A stretch of DNA of 64,000 nucleotides, taken from the NCBI RefSeq assembly GCF_013055795.1, contig NZ_JABETO010000002.1, positions 191,738 to 255,737 of the forward strand. The letters are read 5' to 3'. The stretch is from Streptomyces sp. I05A-00742. GTDB taxonomy: Bacteria; Actinomycetota; Actinomycetes; Streptomycetales; Streptomycetaceae. This document shows positions 26,614 to 35,829 of the stretch, piece by piece. Made by a program: the position numbers and the translations under genes. The first letter of the stretch is position 1. Every line of letters starts with the position of its first letter. A model generated the notes under the pieces. The model was not told the DNA's origin and ran no database searches. It worked only from the letters and a program-made list of their open reading frames with translations.

Positions 26614-28271
26614 GCGTGCGGGTTCCCTTCGTCTTCTGCGGGTGCGGGGGGTCGGCCGGGGGCGGGAGACCGGCCGGGGAAAGCCTGGGAGCCGGGGGCC
26701 GAGGGGGCGCCCTCGGCGTACCGGCCGGCGCGCCCGGAGCGTCCGTAGCGCGTACCGCGGGCAAACGCGCCCATGCGCCGGGCGGTCTCCTCGGCCGTGC
26801 GCTCGGGGGGCGCCTGGGACGCCGCTGCGGGTGGCAGGGGTACGGAGGCCGCCGGGGGCGCGGCGGGACGGCGCCGACGGCGCTTGGGCAGACCACCCGC
26901 CGTCGTGCCGACCACGGGGCTTCCGGCGGACTGCGGCGGCTCCCCGGCAGGAGGAACGGCGGGTGGAACGGCAGATGGAGCGGTGGGCGGCACCGCGGAA
27001 GGCACGGACGCGGCCGGCCCCTGAGCCACCGGACCGGAAGACCCTGAGGACCCGACCGGACCGGCCGACCCGACCGGAGCAGGATGCCCCGCCGGCCTCT
27101 CGTCCCCCCTGTCTTCCCTGGCCCGCCTGGCCACCCTGCCCGGACCGCCCTGTCCGCCCTGCCCACCCGGCCCGTCCGCTCCGCCCGCACTCCGCCCAGG
27201 ACGCCCGGACGCATCCCCCCGCCCGTCACCGCGCCCCGGGACGACCAGCGGCGTGGTCCCCGGCCCGTCGAGGTCCAGGTGGGTCAGCAGCGCGGCGGGC
27301 AGGAAGACCACCGCCCGCACGCCGCCGTAGGGCGAGCGGGTGTCGACCGAGACGCCGAAGCCGTAGCGGGCGGCGAGCGCGCCCACGACGGGGAAGCCGA
27401 ACTGCGGGGGGTCGCCCAGCCGGGAGACGTCCACGCCGCGGCGGCCGGAGAGCAGGGCGACGGCCCGTTCGATCTCCTGGCCGTCCATCCCCACCCCGGC
27501 GTCGTCGATGACGATGCAGGCACCGTTGTGCACCGGCTGGAGGCTGACCTCGACGGTGGTGTTGGGCTGCGAGTGCCGGGCCGCGTTGTCGAGGAGTTCC
27601 GCGACGGCGAGCACCACGGGCTCCACGGCCCGGCTGACCACGGCGAGCTCCCCCTCGCCGTGCACCCGGACCCGGCGGTAGTCGCGGATGCGGGAGGTGG
27701 CGCCGCGGACGACGTCGGTCAGCGGGGAGGCGACGCGCTGCCGTCCGGGCCACGAGCCGCAGAGGACGCCGATGGCCTGGGCGCGCCGCCCGAACTGGGC
27801 GTTGGTGTGGTCGATCTCCAGCAGGTCGCGCAGCACGTCGGGGCTGTCGTGCCGCTCCTGCATGCCGGAGATGGCCTGCTGCTGCTCGTGCGCCAGTCCC
27901 TGGAGGGCGCGCATCGACGCCCGGAGCGCGGCCTTGGCGGACTGGTCGGCGCGCTCCTGGGCCTTGTCGACCGACTGGGCGAAGAGTTCCATCACGGCCT
28001 GGAGGCTGTGGGCGAACGCGGTGCCGGTGAGCCGCTCGTCCAGGAGGCCGGGCAGCGGCGCGGACTTGTTCACCGAGTCCGTGACGGCCGGCAGCCGCAC
28101 ATCGACCAGGCGCGCGGCCTCCTCGTCACGCTCCCGGACGTTCTCCTCCAGTGCGGCGGCGCGGGCCCGCAGCGCGGTGGTGATCCGCCGCTGACGGACC
28201 AGCAGGACCGCCACGGCGACCAGTGCCACCACCAGGCACCAGATCCCCGCCTCCGGTATGTGATGCGACAT
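26610..28271 (-). CDS. cvnA: Conservon sensor kinase-like protein CvnA
   Basis: 553-residue histidine-kinase-like protein. A single N-terminal membrane helix (IWCLVVALVAVAVLLV) is followed by a long helical region and then the ATPase with N box ELLDNAARHS and G1 box DDAGVGM. There is no standard HisKA H-box, as usual for CvnA, so phosphotransfer may not occur. The C-terminal ~190 residues are Gly/Pro/Ser-rich and probably disordered. ATG at 28271 has GAGGAA close upstream; the preceding TTG is less likely. The 278-bp space upstream, up to the wrbA stop, must hold the operon promoter; I could not assign its elements. Confidence 0.88.
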   Translation of the reverse strand: MSHHIPEAGIWCLVVALVAVAVLLVRQRRITTALRARAAALEENVRERDEEAARLVDVRLPAVTDSVNKSAPLPGLLDERLTGTAFAHSLQAVMELFAQSVDKAQERADQSAKAALRASMRALQGLAHEQQQAISGMQERHDSPDVLRDLLEIDHTNAQFGRRAQAIGVLCGSWPGRQRVASPLTDVVRGATSRIRDYRRVRVHGEGELAVVSRAVEPVVLAVAELLDNAARHSQPNTTVEVSLQPVHNGACIVIDDAGVGMDGQEIERAVALLSGRRGVDVSRLGDPPQFGFPVVGALAARYGFGVSVDTRSPYGGVRAVVFLPAALLTHLDLDGPGTTPLVVPGRGDGRGDASGRPGRSAGGADGPGGQGGQGGPGRVARRAREDRGDERPAGHPAPVGSAGPVGSSGSSGPVAQGPAASVPSAVPPTAPSAVPPAVPPAGEPPQSAGSPVVGTTAGGLPKRRRRRPAAPPAASVPLPPAAASQAPPERTAEETARRMGAFARGTRYGRSGRAGRYAEGAPSAPGSQAFPGRSPAPGRPPAPAEDEGNPHA

Positions 28272-28549
28272 CAATTCCTCTTGGACGCCGAGGTACGCGG
28301 GCGGCAGGACAGGTCAACGGCGTCCTGACGTCCCGTCCAAAAGCGGAATACGTGGATCATCCAACCACACCCGTGACCCTGCGTCCGCTCTCCTTCTCGA
28401 ATTGCGAACATACAAACGCCTCCCGGCCGCCCATGACGGGGCGAACGAGAGGCGATAGGAGTATTTCCGGCCATGATCCCGCGAGATCCGGCGGGATCCG
28501 GCCGATGTTCATCGATGGACGGACGGCGGCCCGTCCGCGCCGGAGACCG

Positions 28550-29167
28550 TCAGGCGGTGGCGAGCCCGGTCCGGAGGGCCGTGGCGATCTCCACCACCCG
28601 GGTGGCCTGGAAGGCGACGGCGGAGAGGTTGTCCGCGTGCACCTGGCCGGGGACGCCGTCGGTGACGCTGCTCGCCCCGTACGGGTTGCCGTTGGCCTTC
28701 TCGAACTGGACCGGGTCGGCGAAGCCGGGCGGGACGATGATGGCACCCCAGTGGTAGAAGGTGTTGTTGAGGGCCAGGATGGTGGACTCCTGCCCGCCGT
28801 GGACGTTGTTCGTCGAAGTGAAGGACGAGACGACCTTGTTGATCAGCTTTCCCCGGAACCAGAGACCACCGGTCGTGTCCAGGAACTGCTTCAGCTGGGC
28901 GGCCGGCAGGCCGAACCGGGTCGGGGTGCCGAACAGGACGGCGTCCGCCCACTCCAGGTCCTCCAGCGTCGCGACGGGGACGTCGCGGGTGGCGGCGGCG
29001 TGCGCGGCCCACGCCTCGTTGCCGTCGATCGCGCTCTGCGGCGCGAGCTCGGCGGCCCGGCGCAGCCGCACCTCGGCGCCCGCCTTCTCCGCCGCGGCCG
29101 CGGCGGCCTCGGCCATCCTGTGCACGTTTCCGGTGGACGAGTAGTAGATGACGGCGACATTGGTCAT
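28550..29167 (-). CDS. wrbA: NAD(P)H:quinone oxidoreductase, WrbA family
   Basis: Flavodoxin-like FMN enzyme, 205 residues, that reduces quinones by two electrons and so limits redox cycling. Seen: the FMN phosphate loop YYSSTGNVHRMA near the N-terminus, FGTPTRFGLPAAQLKQFLD (FMN/WrbA signature), and the family block GGQESTILALNNTFYHWGAIIV. ATG at 29167 has GAAGGAG upstream. It diverges from the transaldolase-like gene; the 252-bp spacer should hold both promoters. Confidence 0.92.
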   Translation of the reverse strand: MTNVAVIYYSSTGNVHRMAEAAAAAAEKAGAEVRLRRAAELAPQSAIDGNEAWAAHAAATRDVPVATLEDLEWADAVLFGTPTRFGLPAAQLKQFLDTTGGLWFRGKLINKVVSSFTSTNNVHGGQESTILALNNTFYHWGAIIVPPGFADPVQFEKANGNPYGASSVTDGVPGQVHADNLSAVAFQATRVVEIATALRTGLATA

Positions 29168-29419
29168 GGCCGCACGGGCTCCTTCACTGGTCGGCTGGGG
29201 AAGAATCGGTGCCGCACCATCCTGGGCCGCCGCCGGACGCCCGGCCACGACAGACCGCGCAGTACGTCAACTCTCCGGCGCATCACCCGCATTCGGCTGT
29301 CCGGGGCCCTTGGGTCCGTATGTGACGAAGTAGTGGCGGACCGTTCGACCGCGGGGCGTTCCCGCCCTAAAGTGCCAGCGAGTGTGGGGAGTTCCGACCT
29401 GGAGGAGGGGCCGCGTTCC

Positions 29420-30586
29420 ATGGGAGAGCACGTGATCGGTTCGACCGCGAGCCCCCTGCACGCCCTGGCCGCCGAGGGCGTCTCCCCCTGGCTCGACGGC
29501 TTCTCCCGCTCACAGCTCACTCCCGAGCGGTGTCCCGCCCCGATGGCCGCCGGGCTGCGCGGCGCCGCCTCCGATCCGGACGTCCTCGCCGCGGATGTCG
29601 CGGCGGACGACGGCTGCCGGGAACAGCTGCGTCACCTCGCGCGCCGCTCGGTCGACCCGGACACCGCCGTCCTGGCCCTGTGCGCCTACGACCTGCGCTC
29701 CGCGTGTGACGCCCTGCGCCCGGTCTTCGACGCCTGCCGGGGCCTGGAGGGGTACGCCTCGATGGACCTGGACGCCCGCCTGGTCCACGACCCCGGCGCG
29801 ACGGTCGCCGCCGCAGAGGAGCTGCACCGCGCCGCGTGCCGCCGCAATGCCCTGGTCAAGATCCCGGCGACCGCCGCGGGCCTGGAGGCGGCCCGCACCT
29901 GCCTGAGCCGGGGCATCGGCGTCCATCTCACGGAGATCTTCTCCGTGCGGCGCTACGGCGAGGCCCTCGACGCCTGCTTCGACGGCCTGGAACAGGCGCG
30001 CGCGGCGGGCCTGGACCTCTGCCGGACGCCGGTCTGCACCTCGTTCGCCATCGGCCGGCTGGAGGACGCGGTCGACGCGCGCCTCGCCGCCCTGGCCACG
30101 GCGGAGGCCGACGCCCTGCGGGGCGCGGTGGCGCAGGCCGTGGCCCGGCTCGCCTACCGGTGCTACGAGGAGCGGCTGGGCAGCGTCCGGTGGCGGACGC
30201 TGGCCGGTGCGGGGGCGCGGCCGCCCCGGCTCCTGTGGCACGTCGGCGGCCCCGGGGCCGGCACCGCCCGGGTGCTCCGCCGGGTGGAGTCCCTGGTCGC
30301 CTGGGGCACCGGCGTCGCCGTGTCCGCGGCCGGCCTGGAGGCGGCCACCCGGGAGTGCCGGCTGACGGGCGACACCCTCACGGACGAGCACGGTCCGGCC
30401 CGCACCGCGGTGGCCCGTGTGGAGCGGCTCGGGATCTCCCTCGACAGGACGGCGGACGAGCAGGAGGCCCGGCGCCTGGCGGAGCTGGCCGCCGCGTGGG
30501 AGGCGCTGAGGACGTCCGTCACCGAGCAGCTCCGGGCCCCCGGCGGCCCCGCCCCCTCCCGGAATGATCCCGGGACGCCCTCTTGA
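29420..30586 (+). CDS. Divergent transaldolase-family protein
   Basis: 388-residue TIM-barrel protein of the transaldolase family, which normally moves a dihydroxyacetone unit between sugar phosphates. The Schiff-base lysine is kept (LVKIPAT, K147), as are WLDGFSR (D26) and SFAIGR. The usual TTNPS is ASDPD here (50-54), the Glu of SIEVDPRL is Asp (D116), and the Asn of the SVNVTLIFS strand is His (H169). Length and overall layout match normal transaldolase. It may therefore be a paralogue with changed or lost activity. GGAGGAGG lies ~12 nt upstream of ATG. The housekeeping tal/tkt neighbours are absent, and the next gene is a PucR-type regulator. Confidence 0.78.
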   Translation: MGEHVIGSTASPLHALAAEGVSPWLDGFSRSQLTPERCPAPMAAGLRGAASDPDVLAADVAADDGCREQLRHLARRSVDPDTAVLALCAYDLRSACDALRPVFDACRGLEGYASMDLDARLVHDPGATVAAAEELHRAACRRNALVKIPATAAGLEAARTCLSRGIGVHLTEIFSVRRYGEALDACFDGLEQARAAGLDLCRTPVCTSFAIGRLEDAVDARLAALATAEADALRGAVAQAVARLAYRCYEERLGSVRWRTLAGAGARPPRLLWHVGGPGAGTARVLRRVESLVAWGTGVAVSAAGLEAATRECRLTGDTLTDEHGPARTAVARVERLGISLDRTADEQEARRLAELAAAWEALRTSVTEQLRAPGGPAPSRNDPGTPS

Positions 30587-30725
30587 CCCTTGCATCACTT
30601 GTGTGCTTCGCATACCTTGGCGCATTGGCCCAGTAGGTGACACAACGGGGGGTTGGGGCTTACCGGTCCACCTGCGGCCGAGCGTGCCGTGCCGTACGAG
30701 CGCGGTCAGTACCAGGGAGGGGCAC

Positions 30726-32690
30726 GTGTCGCGAGACACAGCGGGCGACGCGATGTTCGCCGTACTGGAACTACTGGACGGCGGCGCGCCGCCGGACCGG
30801 TACGAGGCGCTCCTGGCGGACGCGCGACGGGCGGGCGCCGACGCCGGGCGGCTGGCCGCGCTGGAACGGGCCGTCCGCCTGGGCCTGTCCGTCCGGTCCC
30901 GGATCGAGGCCGAGCAGCAGCAGGCCGCGGACCTCACCGCCCTTCTCGACACCTCGTTCGACATGGCGGCCCACCGGAACCTGGGCACCCTGATGAAGGC
31001 CGTCGTCCGGCGGGCACGCCTGCTGCTGTCGGCGGACATGGCCTGGATGGCCCTCCACGACGAGAGCCAGGACGGCCCTGTCGTCCGCGCCTCCGAGGGC
31101 CACATCACCGACCGGAACATGGGCCTGCGCGTCGCCCCCGGCACCGGCCTCGGCTCCGCCACCATCCGGCAGGACAACCCGTCGCCCTTCTGGACCCCCG
31201 ACTACCTCGCGGACGAGCGCATCGACCACAGCCCCGCGATCGACGACGTGGTGCGGGTCGAGCGGCTGCGCGCCATCCTCGCCGTGCCGATGGTGCACGG
31301 CACCCGCCCGGTGGGCGCCCTGTACATCGGGGACCGCCAGGTGCGGCACTACACGCCCGCCGAGGTCACACTGTTCGGCTCGCTCGCGAGCCTGGCCACC
31401 GTCGCCATCGAGCAGGTCCGGCTGACGGAGCGGAACGCCTCCCTCATCGCCGAACTCGAACACCGCACCACCACCGTCGAGGCGGGACTGCGGGGCGCCC
31501 GGGGGCTCAGCGACACACACCACCGGCTGATCGAACTGGTCCTGGACGACGGCGACCTGTCCGCCCTCGCCGCGGAGGTCCGCCGCGAACTGGACGCCGA
31601 CGTCCGGATCTTCGCGGCCGACGGCACCCTGCTGACGACGGCCGGCGACCCGCCCGAGTGCGGGGCGGACCAGGTGCTGATCTCCGGTCTGAGGACGCAC
31701 GCCGCCCGCGAGCCCGTCGAGGTGGCCCGCGGGTTCTGGGCCGTGCCGATCGCCGCGGGCACCGGCCATCTGGGCATGCTCATGCTGCGCCGCGAACGCC
31801 GGTGGACGGCGGCGGAGGAACGGCTGATCCGGCTGGTCGCCCAGGCCGTGTCCGTCCAGCTGCTCGTGGAGAGCAGCCGGACCGCCATCACCGAGGGCCA
31901 GGTCCGCGAGGACTTTCTCGGCCATCTGCTGCTCGGCCCGCAGCGCCCGCCGCGGCAGCTGGAGCTGAGCGCCCGCCGGCTGGGGATCGACCTCGCGAAG
32001 GACCATGTGGTCGTCGTCGCCCGGCCCGAGGGCGAGGTGCGCGGCAGACCCGCCGTCTGGGCGTCGTCGTACGCCTACCGGCAGAAGGGGCTCAAGGCCA
32101 TGCACCACGGCTGCGCCGTGCTGCTGCTGCCGGGCACGGACCCGGGGGCCGCGGCGCGCGCGGTCTCCGCCGAGCTGGCCCCGCTGCTGGAGCACCCGGT
32201 GACGGTGGGGGCGGCGGGGCCGGTCGCCGACCCGGCGTCGGTCCCGCGCGCCTTCCAGGAGGCGCTGCGCTGTCTGGAGGCGATGACCTCGCTGGGCGCC
32301 ACCGGACGCGCCGGCTCCCTGCGCGACCTGGGCTTCCTCGGGGTGCTGCTGTCGGACCACCACGACGTCGAGGGGTTCGTCCACTCGGCCCTCGGCCCCG
32401 TGCTCGACTACGACGAGCAGCGGTTCACGGACCTCACCCGCACCCTGGAGACGTACTTCGAGGCGGGCGGCAGCCCGACCAACGCGGCCAAGAAGCTCCA
32501 CGTCCACCCCAACACCGTCGCCCGCCGGCTCGAACGCATCGGCGAGCTGCTGGGCCCGGGGTGGCAGGAGCCCGCGCGGGCCCTGGAGGTGCAGCTTGCG
32601 CTGCGCGTCTTCCGCGTCCGGGACACCCTGGGCCGCCCGGCGGCGCCCCCGGCGCCGGACGCCGCCCCGGACGGGCCTCAGGACACCTGA
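30726..32690 (+). CDS. PucR/CdaR-type transcriptional regulator with GAF domain
   Basis: 654-residue regulator. Residues ~70-240 form a GAF sensor (LLSADMAWMAL, RLRAILAVPMV, GALYIGDR, SLASLATVAIEQ). A central segment of ~150 residues follows, then a CdaR-like GGDEF-related domain and the C-terminal PucR helix-turn-helix (TLETYFEAGGSPTNAAKKL, HPNTVARRLERI). Such proteins control catabolic or sporulation genes in response to small molecules. GTG at 30726 follows AGGGAGG. Its 3' end overlaps the convergent transposase-like gene by 13 bp. The targets are not visible from sequence. Confidence 0.85.
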   Translation: MSRDTAGDAMFAVLELLDGGAPPDRYEALLADARRAGADAGRLAALERAVRLGLSVRSRIEAEQQQAADLTALLDTSFDMAAHRNLGTLMKAVVRRARLLLSADMAWMALHDESQDGPVVRASEGHITDRNMGLRVAPGTGLGSATIRQDNPSPFWTPDYLADERIDHSPAIDDVVRVERLRAILAVPMVHGTRPVGALYIGDRQVRHYTPAEVTLFGSLASLATVAIEQVRLTERNASLIAELEHRTTTVEAGLRGARGLSDTHHRLIELVLDDGDLSALAAEVRRELDADVRIFAADGTLLTTAGDPPECGADQVLISGLRTHAAREPVEVARGFWAVPIAAGTGHLGMLMLRRERRWTAAEERLIRLVAQAVSVQLLVESSRTAITEGQVREDFLGHLLLGPQRPPRQLELSARRLGIDLAKDHVVVVARPEGEVRGRPAVWASSYAYRQKGLKAMHHGCAVLLLPGTDPGAAARAVSAELAPLLEHPVTVGAAGPVADPASVPRAFQEALRCLEAMTSLGATGRAGSLRDLGFLGVLLSDHHDVEGFVHSALGPVLDYDEQRFTDLTRTLETYFEAGGSPTNAAKKLHVHPNTVARRLERIGELLGPGWQEPARALEVQLALRVFRVRDTLGRPAAPPAPDAAPDGPQDT

Positions 32691-33925
32691 CCCAGGCACG
32701 CGCCGCCCGCCTCGTCGGCCTCCGCGGCGCCCGCCGCGTCCCGGCGCCGCAGCGCGGCGACCGCGTGCGCGGCCGAGGCGAGGGTGACGTGCCGGTGCCA
32801 GCCGTCGAAGGCGCGCCCGGCGAAGTCCCGGACGCCCACCTCGTCGGAGATGTCGTGGAAGTCCCGGTCCACCCGCTCCAGCAGCCGGGTCAGCCGCACC
32901 AGCACGGCCGGCGGCACGTTCAGCAGGTCGGTGAGCCAGAGTTCCTCGGGCCACCGCCCGGCCCTGTCGCCCAGCCCGAGCAGCAGCATCTCCCGGCGGC
33001 GGACGGGCCCGCCGACCGCCTGCCGCCGCGCCGGCAGGCCGACCCGCACGGCCGCGGTGAGGGTGGTGCGCACCCCTCCGTGGGCCCCGTGGTCACGCCG
33101 GAGAACGGGACGCCGGAGGTCCCGGGCGGCGCCCATGATGTGCTGGGCGGACAGGGTGCCGCCGCGCCCCGGCAGGGTGGGCTCGGACAGCGTCAGCCGC
33201 AGGCTGCAGCCGACCCGGGCGAGCACGGGGACGCCGGCCGCCCGCAGCCGGGGAAGCGCCGCCAGGGTGTCCGCCTCCCGGGCGTCCAGCACCACCGGCC
33301 GCACCGGCAGGCCCCAGCCCTTCGTCATGCCGGTGTACGCCTCGACCGCGCACTCCCCCAGGGTCTCCTCGGTCACCGAGTCCGGTATCGCCGCCTGGCG
33401 CCTGCGCACCGGGTCGTCCAGCCAGGTGCCGGACAGATGGAGCCGCCAGCTCACCGGGACGCTGAGCTCGGGCGAGGCCGCCCACACCCCCACGGCCTGC
33501 TGGGAGTTGAGCACCTGGCCGGCGACCGCGCTGAAGCGGCGCTCCACGCCGACGGAGTTGTCGCCCGCCTTGGGGATCGTCATGGGGCGCACCACCCACG
33601 CCTGCGGGGGCGCGGCCCGCACCACGTAGTCCGCCAGGGCCCGGCGCACCGGCGCCCAGTCCCAGGTGGAGCTGGAGATGAAGTGGTGCAGGCTCTGCTC
33701 GGCGGCGGGGCCCTCGGTCAGCGCCGCGATGTTGCGGATGGACTTGCGCCCCCTCACCCCCAGCAGTCCGCGCAGGTACGCCTCGCCCCGGCGGCGCTGG
33801 TCGTTGCGGGGCAGAGAGGCGAAGAGGGGCGCGCAGAGGTCGGTGAACACCGGGTCGCGCGCTTCGGACCCGGCCGGCAGCGGCAGACGTCCGGACCTCG
33901 GCATGTGCACAGCCGTCCCACTCAT
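32678..33925 (-). CDS. IS701-type transposase homologue, probably domesticated
   Basis: 415-residue protein of the IS701 (DDE_5) family. Family segments visible: YLRGLLGVRGRKSIRNIA, ALTEGPAAEQSLHHFI, NSVGVERRFSAVAGQVLNSQ and GWHRHVTLASAAHA. The first catalytic Asp region, normally DDTGFPK, is RPMTIPK (113-119), and the Glu of the EGRSW-like block is FAGRAF, so the DDE triad looks lost. Codon use fits the host, and I see no terminal inverted repeats or target duplications. Full length without frameshift suggests it is kept by selection, perhaps as a DNA-binding regulator. Start ATG 33925 has a purine-rich GGGGACAGGG upstream. Confidence 0.78.
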   Translation of the reverse strand: MSGTAVHMPRSGRLPLPAGSEARDPVFTDLCAPLFASLPRNDQRRRGEAYLRGLLGVRGRKSIRNIAALTEGPAAEQSLHHFISSSTWDWAPVRRALADYVVRAAPPQAWVVRPMTIPKAGDNSVGVERRFSAVAGQVLNSQQAVGVWAASPELSVPVSWRLHLSGTWLDDPVRRRQAAIPDSVTEETLGECAVEAYTGMTKGWGLPVRPVVLDAREADTLAALPRLRAAGVPVLARVGCSLRLTLSEPTLPGRGGTLSAQHIMGAARDLRRPVLRRDHGAHGGVRTTLTAAVRVGLPARRQAVGGPVRRREMLLLGLGDRAGRWPEELWLTDLLNVPPAVLVRLTRLLERVDRDFHDISDEVGVRDFAGRAFDGWHRHVTLASAAHAVAALRRRDAAGAAEADEAGGACLGQVS

Positions 33926-34404
33926 CCCTGTCCCCACTTCGTTGTCACGCACTGGCTGGGCTTGACACCAGCCTCGCCGCGGGGCCCTCACCGGGCACAG
34001 GTGCGCTGGGCACCCGGCTGACCTGTCCGGGGGTGGTGCGGCCACCAGGGGCCGCCGGGGAGCCGCCGGGGAGCCGGAACGCGCCCCCGCCGACGGCCGT
34101 GCGCCGTGTACACGGGTGTGCCGGGGCCACCGCGCGCCCCTCCGGGCGCCCTCCGCGCACCGGCGGCCGGCGGTGGTGCGGCCGGACGGCGGGTCCGGGG
34201 GGTCGGCCCACGGGGCGTTGCGGCTACCGTGGTGCCGTGCGCCGACGGAACGAGACACCCGTGGGCGCGGTCGAAGCGGTGACGTCGGCCGTCGCAACAG
34301 GGAGCGAGGGCCGGCCGGTGCCGGATGGGCTCGGATGAGCAGGAAGAAGTGAGCAGGGTGTTGGTGCAGGTCAACGCGGAATTCCGGAGTACGGGGCAGG
34401 CGTC
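33926..34404. other. 479-bp intergenic region between transposase homologue and trkA pair
   Basis: This is very GC-rich sequence with no frame I would call a gene. It should carry the promoter of the + strand trkA pair and that of the leftward transposase-like gene. I found no certain -35/-10 pair and no strong hairpin. Its position fits the right-hand join of the conservon/regulator block to the core chromosome. Confidence 0.4.
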
Positions 34405-35073
34405 GTGCACATTGTGATCATGGGGTGCGGGCGGGTCGGCTCGGCCCTGGCCCAGACCCTGGAGCAGCGAGGCCACACGGTCGCGGTCGTCGACCAGGAC
34501 CCGACCGCCTTCCGGCGCCTCGGCTCCGGCTTCGGCGGACGACGGGTGACCGGTGTCGGCTTCGACCAGGACACCCTGCGCGAGGCGGGCATCGAGGAGG
34601 CGGGTGCCTTCGCCGCGGTGAGCAGCGGCGACAACTCCAACATCATCGCCGCCCGGGTGGCGCGCGAGATGTTCGGCGTCGAGAACGTGGCGGCCCGCAT
34701 CTACGACCCGCGCCGCGCCGAGGTCTACCAGCGGCTCGGCATCCCCACGGTGGCCACCGTCCGGTGGACCGCCGACCAGATGCTGCGGCGGCTGCTGCCG
34801 TCCGGCGCGGAGCCCCTGTGGCGCGACCCCACCGGGGGCGTCCAGCTCGCCGAGGTCCCGGCCGCCGAGGCCTGGGTCGGGCACCGGATCAGCAGGCTCC
34901 AGGAGGAGACCGGCGTACGGGTGGCCTTCCTCACCCGGCTGGGCGAGGCGATGCTCCCGTCGTCCTCGACGGTGCTGCAGGAAGGTGACCTGGTGCATGT
35001 GGTGATGCGCACCGACGAGGTCGAGAAGGTGGAGGCCGCGTTCGCGCAGGGCCCCGAGGAAGGTGGGCACTGA
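34405..35073 (+). CDS. TrkA/KtrA-type K+ transport regulatory protein (first of pair)
   Basis: 222-residue RCK protein: a Rossmann RCK_N domain (IVIMGCGRVGSALAQ, then VVDQDP for the NAD/ATP ribose site) and a C-terminal RCK_C domain (~145-215). Such proteins gate membrane K+ or related channels in response to nucleotides. GTG start (HIVIMGCGRVG) with GGGGCAGG upstream. Its stop overlaps the next ATG as TGATG, so the two RCK subunits are co-translated and probably form a hetero-oligomer. No membrane partner lies next to it; the APC permease at 19564-21618 is a candidate. Confidence 0.88.
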   Translation: MHIVIMGCGRVGSALAQTLEQRGHTVAVVDQDPTAFRRLGSGFGGRRVTGVGFDQDTLREAGIEEAGAFAAVSSGDNSNIIAARVAREMFGVENVAARIYDPRRAEVYQRLGIPTVATVRWTADQMLRRLLPSGAEPLWRDPTGGVQLAEVPAAEAWVGHRISRLQEETGVRVAFLTRLGEAMLPSSSTVLQEGDLVHVVMRTDEVEKVEAAFAQGPEEGGH

Positions 35074-35762
35074 TGCGAGTTGCCATTGCGGGCGCCGGCG
35101 CCGTCGGCCGCTCGATCGCCGGCGAGCTGCTGGAGAACGGGCACGAGGTCCTGCTGATCGACAAGGCGCCGTCCGCCATCTCGGTGGAGCGGGTGCCGCT
35201 GGCCGAATGGCTGCTGGCCGACGCCTGCGAGATCACCTCCCTCGACGAGGCCGCGCTCCAGCGCTGCAACGTGGTGATCGCCGCGACCGGTGACGACAAG
35301 GTCAATCTGGTGGTCTCGCTGCTGGCCAAGACGGAGTACGGCGTGCCGCGCGTCGTGGCCCGGGTGAACAACCCCAAGAACGAGTGGCTGTTCAACGAGT
35401 CGTGGGGCGTGGACGTGGCCGTCTCGACGCCGCGCCTGATGTCGGCGCTGGTCGAGGAGGCCGTGAGCGTCGGCGACCTGGTCCGGCTGCTGCGCTTCAG
35501 CCAGGGCGACGCCAACCTGGTCGAGCTGACGCTGCCCCCGGAGGCGGCGCTGGCCGGCACCCGTGTCGGCGACGTGGACTGGCCCGAGGACACCTCGCTG
35601 GTCACCATCATCCGCGGCAACCGCGTCCTCACCCCCAACAAGGAGGACGCGCTGGAGGCCGGCGACGAGCTGCTGTTCGTCGCGGCGCCCGCGCGCGAGG
35701 AGCAGCTGGAGGACCTGCTGTCGGTCCGCCGCGAGGAGAGCCCCGAGGAGAACGCCGGCTGA
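35073..35762 (+). CDS. TrkA/KtrA-type K+ transport regulatory protein (second of pair)
   Basis: 229-residue RCK paralogue with a Rossmann start (VAIAGAGAVGRSIAGEL, LLIDKAP) and a C-terminal RCK_C domain around residues 140-215 (LVELTLPPEAALAGTRVGDVDWP). It differs from its partner in the nucleotide loop, so the two may bind different ligands. It ends 18 bp before a strong hairpin shared with the convergent DUF3159 gene. Confidence 0.88.
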   Translation: MRVAIAGAGAVGRSIAGELLENGHEVLLIDKAPSAISVERVPLAEWLLADACEITSLDEAALQRCNVVIAATGDDKVNLVVSLLAKTEYGVPRVVARVNNPKNEWLFNESWGVDVAVSTPRLMSALVEEAVSVGDLVRLLRFSQGDANLVELTLPPEAALAGTRVGDVDWPEDTSLVTIIRGNRVLTPNKEDALEAGDELLFVAAPAREEQLEDLLSVRREESPEENAG

Positions 35763-35779
35763 CCGGCGCGAGGACGGCG

Positions 35780-35811
35780 GAGGGCCCCCGGGACGTGTCC
35801 CGGGGGCCCTC
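35780..35811. terminator. Bidirectional hairpin between trkA pair and DUF3159 gene
   Basis: Two 15-nt arms (35780-35794 and 35797-35811) are exact reverse complements around the symmetry centre GAC-GT-GTC. It lies between two convergent genes and can end transcription both ways. Confidence 0.8.
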
Positions 35812-35829
35812 GGCGTTCCGTACGCGGCG

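Noticed and set aside
30583..30618. TTGACC ... TACCTT promoter before the PucR gene
   Set aside because: The spacing is about 24 bp, too long for a standard sigma-70 type promoter.
32678..33925. Active insertion sequence
   Set aside because: No inverted repeats or target duplication were seen, and the catalytic residues look replaced.
30653..34021. A >1100-codon open frame on the + strand
   Set aside because: It runs across the PucR gene, its convergent neighbour and the spacer. The translation is Arg/Pro/Gly-rich with no domain, typical of the shadow frames of high-GC genes.
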